DNA of 64,000 nt from assembly GCA_000733355.1 (NCBI GenBank), contig JNVV01000001.1:1005218-1069217 (forward strand), written 5' to 3'. Made by a program: the position numbers and the translations under genes. This document shows, in pieces, positions 22,956 to 34,212 of the stretch (its first letter is position 1; every line of letters begins with the position of its first letter). Source of the stretch: Falciphora oryzae. Its lineage: Eukaryota > Ascomycota > Sordariomycetes > Magnaporthales > Magnaporthaceae. Under the pieces are notes generated by a model. The model saw only the letters and a list, made by a program, of their open reading frames with translations. It did not search any database and was not told the DNA's origin.

Positions 22956-23760
22956 ATGGCAGACAAAGGTAGGTAATCCTCCATGACAGCGAGCCTCCAG
23001 CAGCACTACACTGCAAGGTCGCTGCATACCTACGCCGCGAGCGATGCTGTATAAGTGCCTCCTTTCAGCCCGGCTAACACAAATGCCACACACCAACAGA
23101 GCCTACGCCCGCCGAAGAGGCTGCCGCCCGCGCAAAGGAGCAGGCCGAGCAGGACGCACTCCCGTACAAGTGGACGCAGACTATCGGCGACCTTGACGTC
23201 GTCATCAAGCTCCCCGAGGGCTCGGCCAACTACAAAGGGAAAGACCTCAAGGTCGAGCTCAAGAAGCAGCACCTCTACGCCGGCGTCAAGGGGGCGGACC
23301 CTATCATAAATGTGCACAACCTAGTCTTCCACAACCAAAGAAGACAGAGGAGAAAATAAGAGTGAAGGCGCCGCTAACATGGCCTGAGCGAACCCGACCA
23401 TCTTTATAGGGAGACCTGCCCCACGCGATCCGCGTCGACGAGTCGACATGGACTCTGACATCCAACCCGGACGGCACCAAGAACATCGAGATCCATCTGG
23501 ACAAAGTCAACAAGATGGAGTGGTGGGCACACGTCGTCACCGGCGCCCCCAAGATCGATGTTACCAAGATCAACCCAGAGAATTCGAAGCTTTCGGACCT
23601 GGACGGCGAGACCAGGGGTATGGTCGAGAAGATGATGTACGACCAGCGCCAGAAAGAGCTTGGCAAGCCGACGTCCGACGAGCAAAAGAAGATGGACATC
23701 CTCAAGAAATTCCAGGAGCAGCATCCCGAGATGGACTTTAGCAAAGCAAAGATTCAGTAA
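22956..23760 (+). CDS. nudC: Nuclear movement protein NudC (CS domain)
   Basis: NudC is a CS-domain co-chaperone required for dynein/LIS1-dependent nuclear migration in filamentous fungi. Exons 22956-22968, 23100-23311 and 23410-23760 give 191 residues, close to the known fungal NudC length. The first exon is only 13 bases (MADK plus one base). The CS domain begins at [17 protein letters not shown] and contains the hallmark [15 protein letters not shown]. The C-terminal block [20 protein letters not shown] and the ending [11 protein letters not shown] are diagnostic of NudC. The phase-0 join [14 protein letters not shown] restores the conserved strand between exons 2 and 3. It converges on URI, with only 220 bases between the stop codons. 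Confidence 0.95.
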
Positions 23761-23980
23761 CGCGAACTTGTTATCATGATCATGGCCAACCGTTCAGGTG
23801 GTTTCTCGGTATTCATCGAGTGAGAATCCCAATTTGGGCTAGAAGGAGTATAAGGTTCACGCTGAGGAGGAGTCGAAATACTCTTCCGTAGATACCAACC
23901 GGCTACTCATCTCATCCATCGGCGCTTCTCTGGGTAGGCAGGTACCCAACAGCGCAATTTCTTTCCTGATCCAAATCGTA

Positions 23981-25711
23981 TCATTGCTTTGATAGCCTCG
24001 CCGCTTTGAATCGGCTCATCCGCTTCGGGCCACCCTCGGCTTCGTCGAGTGGCACGATGGTTGAGGTGTCTTCCTTGAGGAAGCCCCCACCCTTGTGTAT
24101 AAGCTTGTTGCGCATCCGCTGGTACTCGACGGCGGCCTCTTGGTGGAGCAAGTTGGCGTCCAGGTCGTCGGGCTCCCGCACGGCCGTGGTCGGCTGGCGC
24201 TCCACGATGGACGTCGCAATCGTCTGCCCCTCGGGCCCTGACGGCGCCGTCTTGGGCTCCTGGGTCTCCAGAAACCTCTGAGGTGCCCGCGCAGGGTTGC
24301 TGGCCAGGGGCGCCGTCGCTGTGCCACGCTCGACGATGTCGCCCCAGCCCTGTTTCCTTGGCTGCTTGGCCGCGGGCTTGGGCTGAGACGCTTTGTCGGC
24401 AATGTCGAGGTTCTCGGCAAACCGAACTTTCCCTTTCGCCGATTTCGGCTGGCCGGACCCGGCACCGCCCGGAGCTGGGCCAGGAGGCTGAGACGACGCA
24501 GTAGGTTCTGAGCCCGCCACCGTTACACGCCCGATTCTTGGCTCGTCGTCCGCTTCTGTCTCGCGGGCCTCCCGGTCCTGGTACGCCTTCACCGAGGTAG
24601 GCGTCGAAACGCCGAGCTTTTTCTCAAGCTCGAGCATTCGTTGCCTATACTCCTGGGACAGGTAGCTGCGGTTACGGCGTTTTTCCTTGCCGCTTTCGCC
24701 GTCGCCGTCACCATCGCCGTCTTCGTCATCATCGCCTTCGGCGTCCTCATCGTAGAAGTAGTCGTACTCTTCCATCTCGTCGTCATCCTCGTCCGAATAG
24801 CCCTCTTCGAGCTCGAGCTCCGCAACGACAGGGGCGATTTCCGACATGCTGTACGCGAGCATGTCACGACGCAACGCCGCGTCCTCGGCCGACTCCCCCT
24901 CGGGGATAACGGCCAGCTGCGACGCCGTGGCTTCCTGCTCCTTTGCCAGACGCATGATCCCCTCGAGCCTCTTCTGCGCCTGAGGTTGGGGCTGCTTTGG
25001 GGCCGCGCTAGCGCTGGCTTCGGGCTTGGTACTCTCCTCGAACGACACAGTCTTCTTGGCCGCGACCGGATCCAGAGGGGCCGCGGAAGAGGGACCTACA
25101 TGGTCGTCGGGAGGAGTTTGACCAGCCGGTGTATCAGGAGAGACGGGAACGGTGCTGTCCTGTGCTGCCGGAGCTGGGGGCTCGGGAACCGTTACGCCCG
25201 CCTTCTTCAGGGCCTCTCGGACCTGCGGCTGGGAATCGGAGGGCACCTGGAGGCGGTACGAGACGACATTGTCGTCGTCGTCCAACTCCTCGACGATGTC
25301 GGTTATGGGCAGTCCGTCATCGTCGCGCACATCCGGGGCGCTGACGACGCCAGCCACGGCGGCCTTGTCCTCGGCCTCGCGCAACTGCTTCTCGAGCGTC
25401 TCGATGTTCCGCTGCACGTAGTCGAGGCGGCGGTCGAGCTGGCTGGTGATCTGCTCGGCCGGCTTGATGGTGGTCTTGCCGCCAAAGATCTCGGCGACCT
25501 CCTTTCTGGTGACGAGCTCCCCTTCAAAGTCCCTGCGGGTCCTGGCCAGGTCTCCGGGCCCATGGCTTTCTGTAACCTCTTCCTTGAGGGCCTCGTACTC
25601 CGCGTCCCAGAGGCGCCACTGCTGCAATAATCCCCGGAGCTTTTCAGCATTTTCCTCGAGCACCTGGCGATGGCGTTCGAGGTCCAGGAAGCTATCTTTG
25701 ATTGGCGCCAT
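23981..25711 (-). CDS. BUD27: URI/Bud27 unconventional prefoldin
   Basis: URI (yeast Bud27) is a prefoldin-like protein that binds the RNA polymerase subunit Rpb5, helps assemble the three nuclear polymerases and links translation to TOR signalling. One exon encodes 576 residues. A prefoldin-alpha-like coiled coil lies near residues 1-140, with a hinge at GELVTRKEVAEIFGGKTTIK. A disordered middle contains a strongly acidic block (about 310-350) followed by EKRRNR. The C-terminal DUF3835-type block reads NLLHQEAAVEYQRMRNK and ends EGGPKRMSRFKAARLSKQ, a clear fungal Bud27 signature. I chose the ATG at 25711; the longer in-frame start at 25819 is GTG and is rejected. It is tandem with the GH36 gene. 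Confidence 0.9.
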   Translation of the reverse strand: MAPIKDSFLDLERHRQVLEENAEKLRGLLQQWRLWDAEYEALKEEVTESHGPGDLARTRRDFEGELVTRKEVAEIFGGKTTIKPAEQITSQLDRRLDYVQRNIETLEKQLREAEDKAAVAGVVSAPDVRDDDGLPITDIVEELDDDDNVVSYRLQVPSDSQPQVREALKKAGVTVPEPPAPAAQDSTVPVSPDTPAGQTPPDDHVGPSSAAPLDPVAAKKTVSFEESTKPEASASAAPKQPQPQAQKRLEGIMRLAKEQEATASQLAVIPEGESAEDAALRRDMLAYSMSEIAPVVAELELEEGYSDEDDDEMEEYDYFYDEDAEGDDDEDGDGDGDGESGKEKRRNRSYLSQEYRQRMLELEKKLGVSTPTSVKAYQDREARETEADDEPRIGRVTVAGSEPTASSQPPGPAPGGAGSGQPKSAKGKVRFAENLDIADKASQPKPAAKQPRKQGWGDIVERGTATAPLASNPARAPQRFLETQEPKTAPSGPEGQTIATSIVERQPTTAVREPDDLDANLLHQEAAVEYQRMRNKLIHKGGGFLKEDTSTIVPLDEAEGGPKRMSRFKAARLSKQ

Positions 25712-26107
25712 GGAACGCGAGGCCACTGTGTGTCTAGAGGCTTTGTTTGGCCTCGTCACGGCAGGGCAGCGTGCACGACGACCACCAAAGAACTCGATAT
25801 TCAACAATACACCAAGCACACGCTAAGGAGCGTACCGGGATTGTATACTCAGTATTCCACTGCTGATGCCTGGTAGGTAAAGTTCGTGTGTTTTTGTCGA
25901 TCTTGGTGCTATCTTTTTTTTCTTTCTTCTTCTGACGTTTTCCGTACGATTTCCTATTGGAGTCCTGCACTGCGCAAGTTTGAATGGCCCACCATGATTA
26001 GTGGGTCTAAATAAATGCGACCTAAATGCTTCCCAAAGCGATGGAGATCTTCTCGAAGAACATCCACATCCACAATCTCATTCATCCCTGGCCAAACCGG
26101 CCTATCT
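25712..26107. other. Intergenic region between URI start and GH36 stop
   Basis: A 396-base spacer between two minus-strand genes that must hold the URI promoter. It contains a T-rich stretch (25913-25932) but no recognisable gene. Confidence 0.6.
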
Positions 26108-29100
26108 TTACATAGCCGTGCTCGAGTCCAACTTCCCGATACCGAGATATAGCACCAGCCGGACCTCGTTACTCCAGCCACTATCCAATCTCATCTTGCT
26201 CCAAGCAGTTGCGACGTCAATCGCCAGGACGTGATCGTCCTGCTCGGAGACAGCAACTGTTTCTCGAGGAATGACAGCCCCCTGAATCATCGCGATGGAA
26301 TCTTCCCTGATGTCTATCTGAGGGAGTCCGGAGATGTATACTCCTTTGACATCGAACGGTTTGGTCAGCGACGACTAGAAGGTACAAGCGTAGACATGAG
26401 AGCACGCTGGGATGTTCGATATTCCCATACCTATGATCCCGAGTGCTTTGACGCGGATGTCGAAAACGACGCGCCCGTTCTCCAGTTTGATGCCGCTCGA
26501 CACCAGAGCCGCAGCACCTGTCATTTTCCCCAGGAGCCCCAAGGATGCCACGTGCAGCTGGACTCCGCCAGGTGATACGAAAGTCGACAAAGAGAATGCA
26601 GTCAAAATTTCGTACCCCCTTTCTTCGAGGGAGACGCTAAGCATCGAGGGCGGCGAAGCGGCTCGCATTGGCCCAGTGACGCGCCCTGTGGTGTGGGCAC
26701 GCACGACGTAGGCGCTCTGGGAGTTGACCCCAGCGAACCTCCGCAGGGGGATGATATCAGTCATGAACCTCGCCGCCACGTTGAACACGCCCAGTATTGG
26801 CGTGCCAGTCCTGGCGTCCCCTAAGGAGAGTTATGTCTGTCAGTCAGCTATCTAGCACACAGGTAAAACGGAAGGGAGATTGCAGGTGATGTGACAACAA
26901 AGAGAATTCTCACCGTGATAGCTGCCCACTTTAAGCAAGGAGTCGTCATCGTAGCCGACATAGGCGTCTATAGTCTTGCCGAACACGCTTGGTCTGAATA
27001 CGACAGTCTTGCCTCGAGGAGTCACACCTGTCAGCTGAGCAAGCAGTTCCATGTCATGCCGCCCCGGCACGTCTGTTATGTATACGGGACCTCCGCTGAT
27101 GGCCCGGGCAGCAGCGTGGTAGCCCGAGTAACTGTGTGATGTTTGGAACATGTCCCAGTCCGGCACCACATTCAGATACTGCGTAAACAGGCTATTGTGT
27201 GCGTTGGCCCAGATGTGCCAAGGGTGTGAGGCCGGTATCTCAGGGAAGAAGTCGTCCGAGTTTCGTACAGGTATGGCTGGCCTGTGACGGGGCATCTGAG
27301 AATGGAATATGAAATGAGGGACTTGGGACATGCATGAGATGGTTCTGTTTCCGAAGCAGCGGAGTGATGCGGTAGTCCAGGCGTTTAGGTAGGCATCGGT
27401 GAGCCCCCGCCGAGCCGCCGAACCGATCCAGGTATCCAGCACGAACTGGGCGTCAGTCTTTACCCCGTCGACCCCGCAGGAAACCAGAAAACGGTAGAAG
27501 TCGTCGTAAAAGCGGTCGACGTCCTCCTTGGCTACAACCTGTCCAGGGGTCGAGATCGTTAGCAGGCATGTCTGGCACCTTTGGCCTTGTAGCTCGGCCG
27601 GGCCCAGGCATCTTACAGTCATCTTTCCACCGAGAGGAAGGTTCCTGCGCTTTGCTTCTTTGCGTAAGACCTCGACCGTCTTGTATGAGCGCGATATCTC
27701 GCCGCTAGGAGCGACACCGCCCCAGTAACCCAGCAAAGCGTGCCATACCGACACATGCTGTATGTGAGGATACTTGGTGCGTATTGATGATACCAAGGCT
27801 TTTAGCCCCTGAGGAAATTTTGTGGGCGATGCTTCAAACCCATTCAAGCCAGATTGGAACTGCCCACTCTCACTGGGATCAGTATCCTGCCAGCCATCGT
27901 CAATTATCAAATTGCGGATCTCGATATTATTCTCGGCGAGTGTGCCCAGGGCTTCGAGAATAGCGTCATCCGTCAGGTGTTGTCCAAGGGCATTCCAGGT
28001 GCCTAATGGAGTATCAAATGAGTGAAATGTCCCAGACCGTGCGCATCTCATGAGGTCTAGAAGGAGCTTTATGAGAAGTAGCAATGATGCTGTTGAGACT
28101 TACAGAATCCCAGACCATCATACCAGTCTTCCATCCATTCTGAACGCACGTCTCCGATTTGAGGCTGGAGGTTGGCAAGGTCGAGTTTGCTGCCGCGCTG
28201 CATCGCTTGCGGCTGCAAAATGTCTCGAGCATGATACATGCACGCGGCCAGGGTATTCTCGAAGCTGTCTCCCACCGCGGCCACGACCTTGGTAGTACCG
28301 TCATCGACGCTATCACATCGGGCCTGTATTAAACTTATCAGTAATGAACGGACACGCGGGCGGAAGCTGTCGGTGAGGATTAACCACCGAGAGATGCTAT
28401 GCTTACGCGGAGGACAACTCGGCCATCAGCCCTGCTACGCAAAACGGCCGTGATGTGGGCCACGCCGCTGACGGGGAGAAGGACAAGGTGCCTTCCATCG
28501 TGGCCTAAGAAAGCAGACACGACGACGTCCTCCTGGACCGCAAACTGGGGTTTTCCGTGACGTGGAGCGAGCCAGGGGCTCCATATCCGGGCCAAAGCAA
28601 ACCACCTAGCGGGCTCAGTGTGTCAACAGCGCCCTCGAGTGATAATGCAACTAGTAGGATTGACAAGCGGTCCCGCCTACCTTAGAACTGCCCCTTTCCA
28701 AGGTAGACCCAGATCGACATCGGAGATCACGGATTGGTCGCCGCCGCCGGTACCCAAGCCTGAGACGGGAGCCTCCATGACCCACAAGTTGGTGGCTGGG
28801 GTCTGGCTCATGGCGGGTTCGACAGTCACGTCAAGATCCAGATCTTGGAGTATGTCCCGCCGCAAGTTATTAGGGAGGCCGGCAGACGCCATGGGAAGGA
28901 CGATACCGTCTTGCATGAGCAGATCTTCCCGTGCCTGACGCCATGGGAGGTGGGGCGACTCCCGGAATTTGAATGTGAAGCTCGTTGCGACATGTATGGT
29001 GGAGGATGTGGTGAAGTACATAGGGGCAATGACCGGGTCGGGTGCACTTAGAGATATAGGCGTGTTCTCAGGGGCCGCCGAAACAAGGAGAACATCATGC

Positions 29101-29351
29101 CAGTCAGCTCTCCCAAGCGCGGTGAAAGATAGGGTCACCTGCCAAGGCCTGTCGGCGAGGCCACGGCGGACTTGGAGACAGACAACAAAAGAGAACTCCC
29201 CGTCTGCGGCGGAGGCCTTAGTGACCTGACCCAGAGGCGGGAAGCTCGACAACATGACCTGGGCTTGATCCGAGTCCGCTTTGGGCGGGAGCTTTTGAGC
29301 GGGGATTAGCGCGGCCGGCATCCCCGCGGCGACACCCTCCGGAAAGCTCAT
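26108..29351 (-). CDS. Raffinose synthase/Sip1-like GH36 glycoside hydrolase
   Basis: Seven predicted exons (28681-29351, 28407-28605, 28104-28323, 27617-28002, 26914-27538, 26431-26820, 26108-26343) give 908 residues. The family includes plant raffinose synthases, seed imbibition proteins and alkaline alpha-galactosidases. The barrel begins WYDGLGFCTWNALGQHLTDD. The putative catalytic aspartates are in GVKTDAQFVLD (D521) and DWDMF (D621). LIIDDGWQ and GGPVYITDVPG are also present. A 78-base intron (27539-27616) has a length divisible by three and no in-frame stop, so it can be misread as coding. Removing it joins GGKMT to VVAKEDVDRFYDD. The conserved C-terminal region is recovered only by splicing the last intron. 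No signal peptide is seen, so it is probably cytosolic. Substrate is unknown. The start is the first ATG (29351), since the upstream frame begins at GTG. Confidence 0.87.
27539..27616 (-). other. Predicted 78-base in-frame intron in the GH36 gene
   Basis: Donor GTAAGA, branch point CTAAC 24 bases before the end, acceptor GACAG. Retaining it inserts 26 residues with no family resemblance between two conserved blocks. Both flanks are in phase 0, so a frame-based gene caller would not notice it. Confidence 0.8.
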
Positions 29352-30074
29352 GTTGGGGGTTGCTGGACAAAGGCAGGCTTCTGAGGACGAGGGGTCGAAA
29401 GGAAGGTCGACGTGTGAGTCCAGTAATGGAGAATGGAGAATGGAGAATGGAGAGAGCTCTATCTCTGCCAACTTGGCCAAGATGTACAGAGTAAAAGAAG
29501 TGGAAGAGGGCACCTGCAGCTTCGGACTAACATAAGGAGCAGCTATTGACTTTTGGGAGAGCCCGGTTTGCAGCTGGACCTACCAACAGCTAGTCTAGAG
29601 AGGGAGGTAGCTGCTGGGGAGGGGGCACGGGGCGGCCCGCGTGACGTTCCGGCCGGCAGTCCTCATCGGTCAATTGACCCCGAGAACCAGGAGGGTGGCA
29701 TTTGTTTGGGGCGAATACTGACCTGCCATGCCTGTACCTGGGCGGACACCCCATCGGCCGGTTTTACGAGGCACATGGGCGATCAACATGCGTGCGGCAG
29801 AGTGACGAGATACCAGAACACTGAGCTAACGACTGACCCACCACTGGTCGGCAGCTTACGGAGCGCGACGCCCTCGCGGTGGGGCATGGAGGCCAGACAA
29901 ATTCACAAATTCAGGCACCAAGGCCGCCACTTCGGCACGGAACTTTTCGCTGCCAATCCGTCGCTTGCAATTACCAAGGTCGAGTCTGCAGCGCCGCCTG
30001 GCCGAGATCCCAAGTCGAACGACCAGTCTCGGACAAACACCTCAACCCACTCGATCTCGGCCACATCCACCTCA
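29352..30074. promoter_or_regulatory. Divergent promoter region, GH36 / MPP-beta
   Basis: A 723-base region between divergent starts. Four perfect tandem copies of AATGGAG lie at 29425-29452, 74-101 bases upstream of the GH36 ATG. No gene is supported. Confidence 0.6.
29425..29452. repeat. Tandem heptamer repeat (AATGGAG x4)
   Basis: Four perfect copies of a 7-base unit in the presumed leader or proximal promoter of the GH36 gene (minus strand). A unit of seven is not a codon multiple and the region is non-coding. Confidence 0.9.
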
Positions 30075-32103
30075 ATGGCGTCCCGGAGACTTGCTCTGAA
30101 CCTGTCACAGGGCCTTCGCGGCCGGGCTGGCCTTTCGCTGCCCATGCGACGGGGCTTTGCCTCCCCAGTGCCCTCACCAAGCAGCACCCAAACCACCACC
30201 CTGAAAAATGGCCTCACGGTGCGTGCGCCCACGACCCTGCCCGCCTCATGCCCGCCCGACTGACAGCCGTGTCCCCCTTCGCAGGTCGCCACCCAGTACT
30301 CCCCATACGCACAAACGTCGACCGTTGGCGTGTGGATAGACGCCGGCTCCAGGGCCGAGACCAAGGAGACCAACGGCACCGCACACTTCCTCGAGCATCT
30401 GGCCTTCAAGGTAGACGCCGCCCTCCCCAGAACCATGACACTGCCAGCTGCTCACACAGGCTACGATGCCGCACACAGGGCACGAACCGCCGGACACAGC
30501 AGCAGCTCGAGCTGGAGATTGAGAACATGGGCGCCCACCTCAACGCCTACACCTCGGTGCGTCATCATGCGTCCTCCCCGCCCCGCTAGCTGCCCCAACC
30601 AGCCATTGGCCAGCTGGGCCGCCGATAGAGGCCTTCGTCCTCTTGCTCCTGCTACCGGGTTTGCTGATGCGACAGGGTACAGCGCGAGAACACCGTCTAC
30701 TTCGCCAAGTCACTGAACGAGGATGTGCCCAAGTGCGTCGACATCCTGGCCGACATCCTGCAGAACTCCAAGCTCGAGGAGTCTGCTATTGAGCGCGAGC
30801 GCGACGTTATTCTGCGTGAGTCGGAGGAGGTCGAGAAGCAGCTCGAGGAGGTTGTCTTCGACCACCTGCACGCCACCGCCTACCAGCACCAGCCCCTGGG
30901 CCGCACCATCCTGGGTCCCCGCGAGAACATCCGTGACATCACCCGCACCGAGCTTGTCAACTACATCAAACACAACTACACGGCCGGCCGCATGGTCCTC
31001 GCTGCTGCCGGCGGCGTGCCCCACGAGAAGCTCGTTGAGATGGCCGAGAAGCACTTTGCCAACCTGTCCGACAGCTCCATCCAGTCGGGCTCCCAGATAC
31101 TGACCAAGGCCAAGCCCGACTTCATCGGCTCCGACATCCGTGTTCGTGATGACACCATCCCGACCGCCAACATCGCCATCGCCGTCGAGGGCGTCAGCTG
31201 GAACGACGACGACTACTTCACTGCCCTCGTCACCCAGGCCATTGTCGGCAACTACGACAAGGCCATGGGCAACGCACCCCACCAGGGCAGCAAGTTGTCT
31301 GGCTTTGTGCACTCCAACGACCTAGCAAACTCGTTCATGAGCTTTTCCACCAGCTACAGCGACACTGGGTGGGGTTTTTNNNNNNNNNNNNNNNNNNNNN
31401 NNNNNNNNNNNNNNNNNNNNNNNNNNNNNNNNNNNNNNNNNNNNNNNNNNNNNNNNNNNNNNNNNNNNNNNNNNNNNNGACAAGGCCATGGGCAACGCAC
31501 CCCACCAGGGCAGCAAGTTGTCTGGCTTTGTGCACTCCAACGACCTAGCAAACTCGTTCATGAGCTTTTCCACCAGCTACAGCGACACTGGGTGGGGTTT
31601 TTTTTTCTGGTTCTTTTTGGTTGCCCTTCCTGAGAAGCTGGTGGCACCGTTGTCGGACACCAAGATAATGCCAAGGAAAACAACAAGTATGCTGACTCTG
31701 ACGCTTTTCCTACAGTCTCTGGGGTATCTACCTGGTCACGGACAAGCTCACGCAGATCGATGACCTCGTCCACTTTACCCTGCGCGAGTGGTCCCGCCTG
31801 TCGCAGAACGTGACCGAGGCTGAGGTTGAGCGTGCCAAGGCCCAGCTCAAGGCGTCGATCCTTCTATCTCTGGACGGCACCACGGCCGTCGCCGAGGACA
31901 TCGGCCGTCAGATCGTCACCACCGGCCGCCGGACGAGCCCGGCCGAGATTGAGCGCATCATTGACGGCATCACAGAGAAGGACGTCATGTCTTTCGCCCA
32001 GCGCAAGCTTTGGGACCAAGACATTGCCGTCAGCGCCGTCGGCAGCGTCGAGGGCCTGTTTGACTACGCGAGGATTCGTGCCGACATGAGCCGCAACTTT
32101 TAG
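30075..32103 (+). CDS. MAS1: Mitochondrial processing peptidase beta subunit (broken by an assembly gap)
   Basis: MPP-beta carries the catalytic site of the matrix peptidase that removes presequences. In Neurospora it doubles as the core I protein of the bc1 complex. Exons are 30075-30218, 30285-30410, 30479-30556, 30683-31368 and 31716-32103, giving 473 residues. The zinc site HFLEH is at residues 82-86, with the distal Glu at about 162, the same 76-residue spacing as in yeast Mas1. The N-terminus is a targeting sequence ([19 protein letters not shown]). A gap at 31380-31478 is flanked by a 124-base duplication, so 31479-31591 is a second copy of exon 4 sequence and must be ignored. Splicing 31368 (equivalent to 31591) to 31716 restores [16 protein letters not shown]. 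The break is thus an assembly artefact, not a pseudogene. Confidence 0.93.
31256..31602. repeat. 124-base duplication flanking an N gap (assembly artefact)
   Basis: Bases 31256-31379 and 31479-31602 match exactly, with a constant offset of 223. Both start at GACAAGGCC. Copy 1 ends in the T homopolymer at the start of the last MPP-beta intron and runs into N; copy 2 continues through nine T. This is what two overlapping contig ends look like when left unmerged at a homopolymer. Confidence 0.95.
31380..31478. other. Assembly gap (99 N), probably no missing sequence
   Basis: The N run lies between the two copies of the duplication just described. Merging the copies would remove the gap entirely. 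Confidence 0.95.
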
Positions 32104-32646
32104 TTTTTGTTTGACTGTCACAGGCTCGCCTGCCCGACAAGTCGCCGGAAACGGTGCGTTGCGAGGGACGTGGCCGGGGCCGACTGGGATGGATCACTGT
32201 ACTAATATTCGTGAGTCTCAACGCCGGCGCGGGGTGACTTTGGATGGTGGAGGTGGTGGCTGTTTAGATATAGAGCAATCAAATGGCCGTGTCTCGGCCA
32301 AGCTTCTGCTTTCTCTCACAACGATACTGCCAACCAACTTAGAGTCGCCACCGTCTTCCTCAATACCACACTTGCTTCCGAGACACTCTCATGCCACACC
32401 ACTACACGTCCTGCCCGATGTGATATTCCAATGACGCGCCTAGATGCTTCGGGGGGCTTGGCCGAGCGCACCTCTTTGTCGCTCCCATGGCTGATCGGCA
32501 TGCCCGTCACCTTTGTCTCTGTCACTTAAGGCCGAGTTCCGCCCACTGCGGCAGGGAGATGAGAAAAAGGGGCAAAGAAACTTAGAGCGAAAGGTAACGC
32601 GCACTGCATCTCGCCGCACCACGCCTCAGGTTCACGATTGGAAGCC
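32104..32646. other. Intergenic region between MPP-beta and chitinase genes
   Basis: A 543-base spacer between two plus-strand genes, holding the MPP-beta 3' region and the chitinase promoter. I see no gene or repeat. Confidence 0.6.
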
Positions 32647-34212
32647 ATGAGAATGGCACGGACATTCCCCGGCTGCGCGCAGCTCCTCATCGCGACTTTG
32701 CTCCTCCTCACGCTGGCAGAGGCGAAGCCCAGCTTCAGCTTCGCGGCGAAAACCAATGTCGTCGTGTACTATGTAAGTTTTATACACACAGATCCGTGCT
32801 CCTCGCCCCGGGAAAGAGACGGGATATCGCCAAGTTAGCTACCTAACTGGCCCGACTTCTCCGTGGATCGATCACCCATGACAGGGCCAGGGGCCAAACC
32901 AAAAGGAACTGCTGCAGCATTGCAGTGAGCCTAGCATCGATGTTATCGTGCTCTCTTTTATCCACCTTTTCCCCGCGCAGGCGAATGGGTTTCCCGGCAC
33001 CAACTTTGGGAACCAGTGCCGGGGCGCAGTCTACCCCGGGCCCGGGCGGGACCGCAGCAAGAACGCGCTGCAGGCCGACTGCCCTAGGCTCAGGTCCCAG
33101 CTCGCGACCTGCCAGGGCCGCTACGGCAAGAAGCTGCTGCTAAGCCTGGGCGGCGGCACCTCGGGCTACCAGCTGACGGGCGCGGCGGCCGGCCGGGCCT
33201 TTGCCGACCAGCTGTGGGCCATGTTCGGCCCGCGCGACCCGGCCAACAGCCGCCTACCGCGGCCCTTCGACACGCCAGGCGGCGCCGTCGTCGACCTCGA
33301 CGGCTTCGACCTCGACATCGAGCACGCGCCCACCGACGGCGGCGCCGGCTACCGCGCCCTCGCGTCCCGCCTGCGCGCCCACTTCGCCACGTCGCGCGGC
33401 CGCGTGAAACCGCGGTACCTGACCGCCAGCCCCCAGTGTCTCGTGCCGGACTCGAGCCTGAGCTCGGTCATACGCGCGGTCCGCTTCGACGCCCTGTTTA
33501 TACGTTGAGTGCCCTTCACGATCCGGGAGCGGCGACGGCAAGCCCCAAGACCTAACTAACCTGGCCTTTTATCCATCCAGAGTTCTACAACACCCCGACC
33601 TGCTCCGCCGCCCGCTGGGCCCGGTCGAACCCGTCCTACACTCCCGGCAGCAGGGCGCCCAGCACGGCCGGCTTCACTTTTGACGACTGGGCCCGGCACC
33701 TCAGGGGCACCCCCAGCCAGGGGGCTCGGCTGCTAATCGGCCTGCCGGGCGGGCCGAGGGGCGCGGGGCCCGGGCAGTATATTTCGCCCGAGGCGAGCGG
33801 GCGCGTTATCGAAGCCTACTACTGCCGGCCCCAGTTCGCGGGCGTCGCCGTGTGGGACGCCACACACGCCGCCCCCGCGTTGTCCCGGGCGCTGCCCTTC
33901 TACTCGTCGGCCAAGAACGCACTCGCGCGCGCGAGCACGGATCGCAGGCTGCGGCAGTGTCCTCCGGTGCGCAGGCATCCTGAGAGCTTGTAAAACGTGT
34001 GTCCCGGTTCCCCTGGCTTGCTGACCGTGCGGCCCTTCTTCTCGTCCCAGGCACCGAAGCCCGCGGCTGCTTCGTCCCCGAATACAGGAGCTTGTGGCCT
34101 GTCGCATCCCAAGTGTCCATCACCGCTTTGCTGCAGCAAATATGGCTTTTGCGGGCAGTCAGCTGCGTATTGTGGTGCTGGGTGCCAACGGGCGTTTGGT
34201 GTCTGTTCCTAG
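32647..34212 (+). CDS. Secreted GH18 (class III type) chitinase with C-terminal CBM18 chitin-binding module
   Basis: Exons 32647-32772, 32885-33503, 33581-33966 and 34051-34212 give 430 residues. A signal peptide covers about residues 1-27. The GH18 barrel starts TNVVVYY/GQGPNQKEL and has LLLSLGG and the catalytic motif DLDGFDLDIE (E188 as acid). A later strand is rebuilt across intron 2 as FDALFI-Q-FYNTP. After a short Ala/Pro/Ser linker the last exon encodes a hevein-like CBM18: CGLSHPKCPSPLCCSKYGFC then CGQSAAYCGAGC. It has eight cysteines in the usual order. The binding module is a discrete exon bounded by phase-0 junctions. It probably acts on the fungal wall or on exogenous chitin outside the cell. 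Stopping at the exon-3 frame alone would lose the binding module. Confidence 0.9.

Noticed and set aside
25712..25819. Longer N-terminus for URI
   Set aside because: It would start at GTG; the ATG at 25711 begins directly before the prefoldin coiled coil.
29425..29452. Possible CRISPR-like or other array
   Set aside because: Four seven-base units with no spacers; a simple microsatellite in a eukaryotic promoter.
29352..29513. Longer N-terminus for the GH36 protein
   Set aside because: It starts at GTG and runs through a tandem heptamer repeat; 29351 is the first ATG.
31479..31602. Second copy of MPP-beta coding sequence as a true tandem duplication
   Set aside because: It is identical, bounded by an N gap and a homopolymer, and disrupts an otherwise intact essential gene; an unmerged contig overlap explains it fully.
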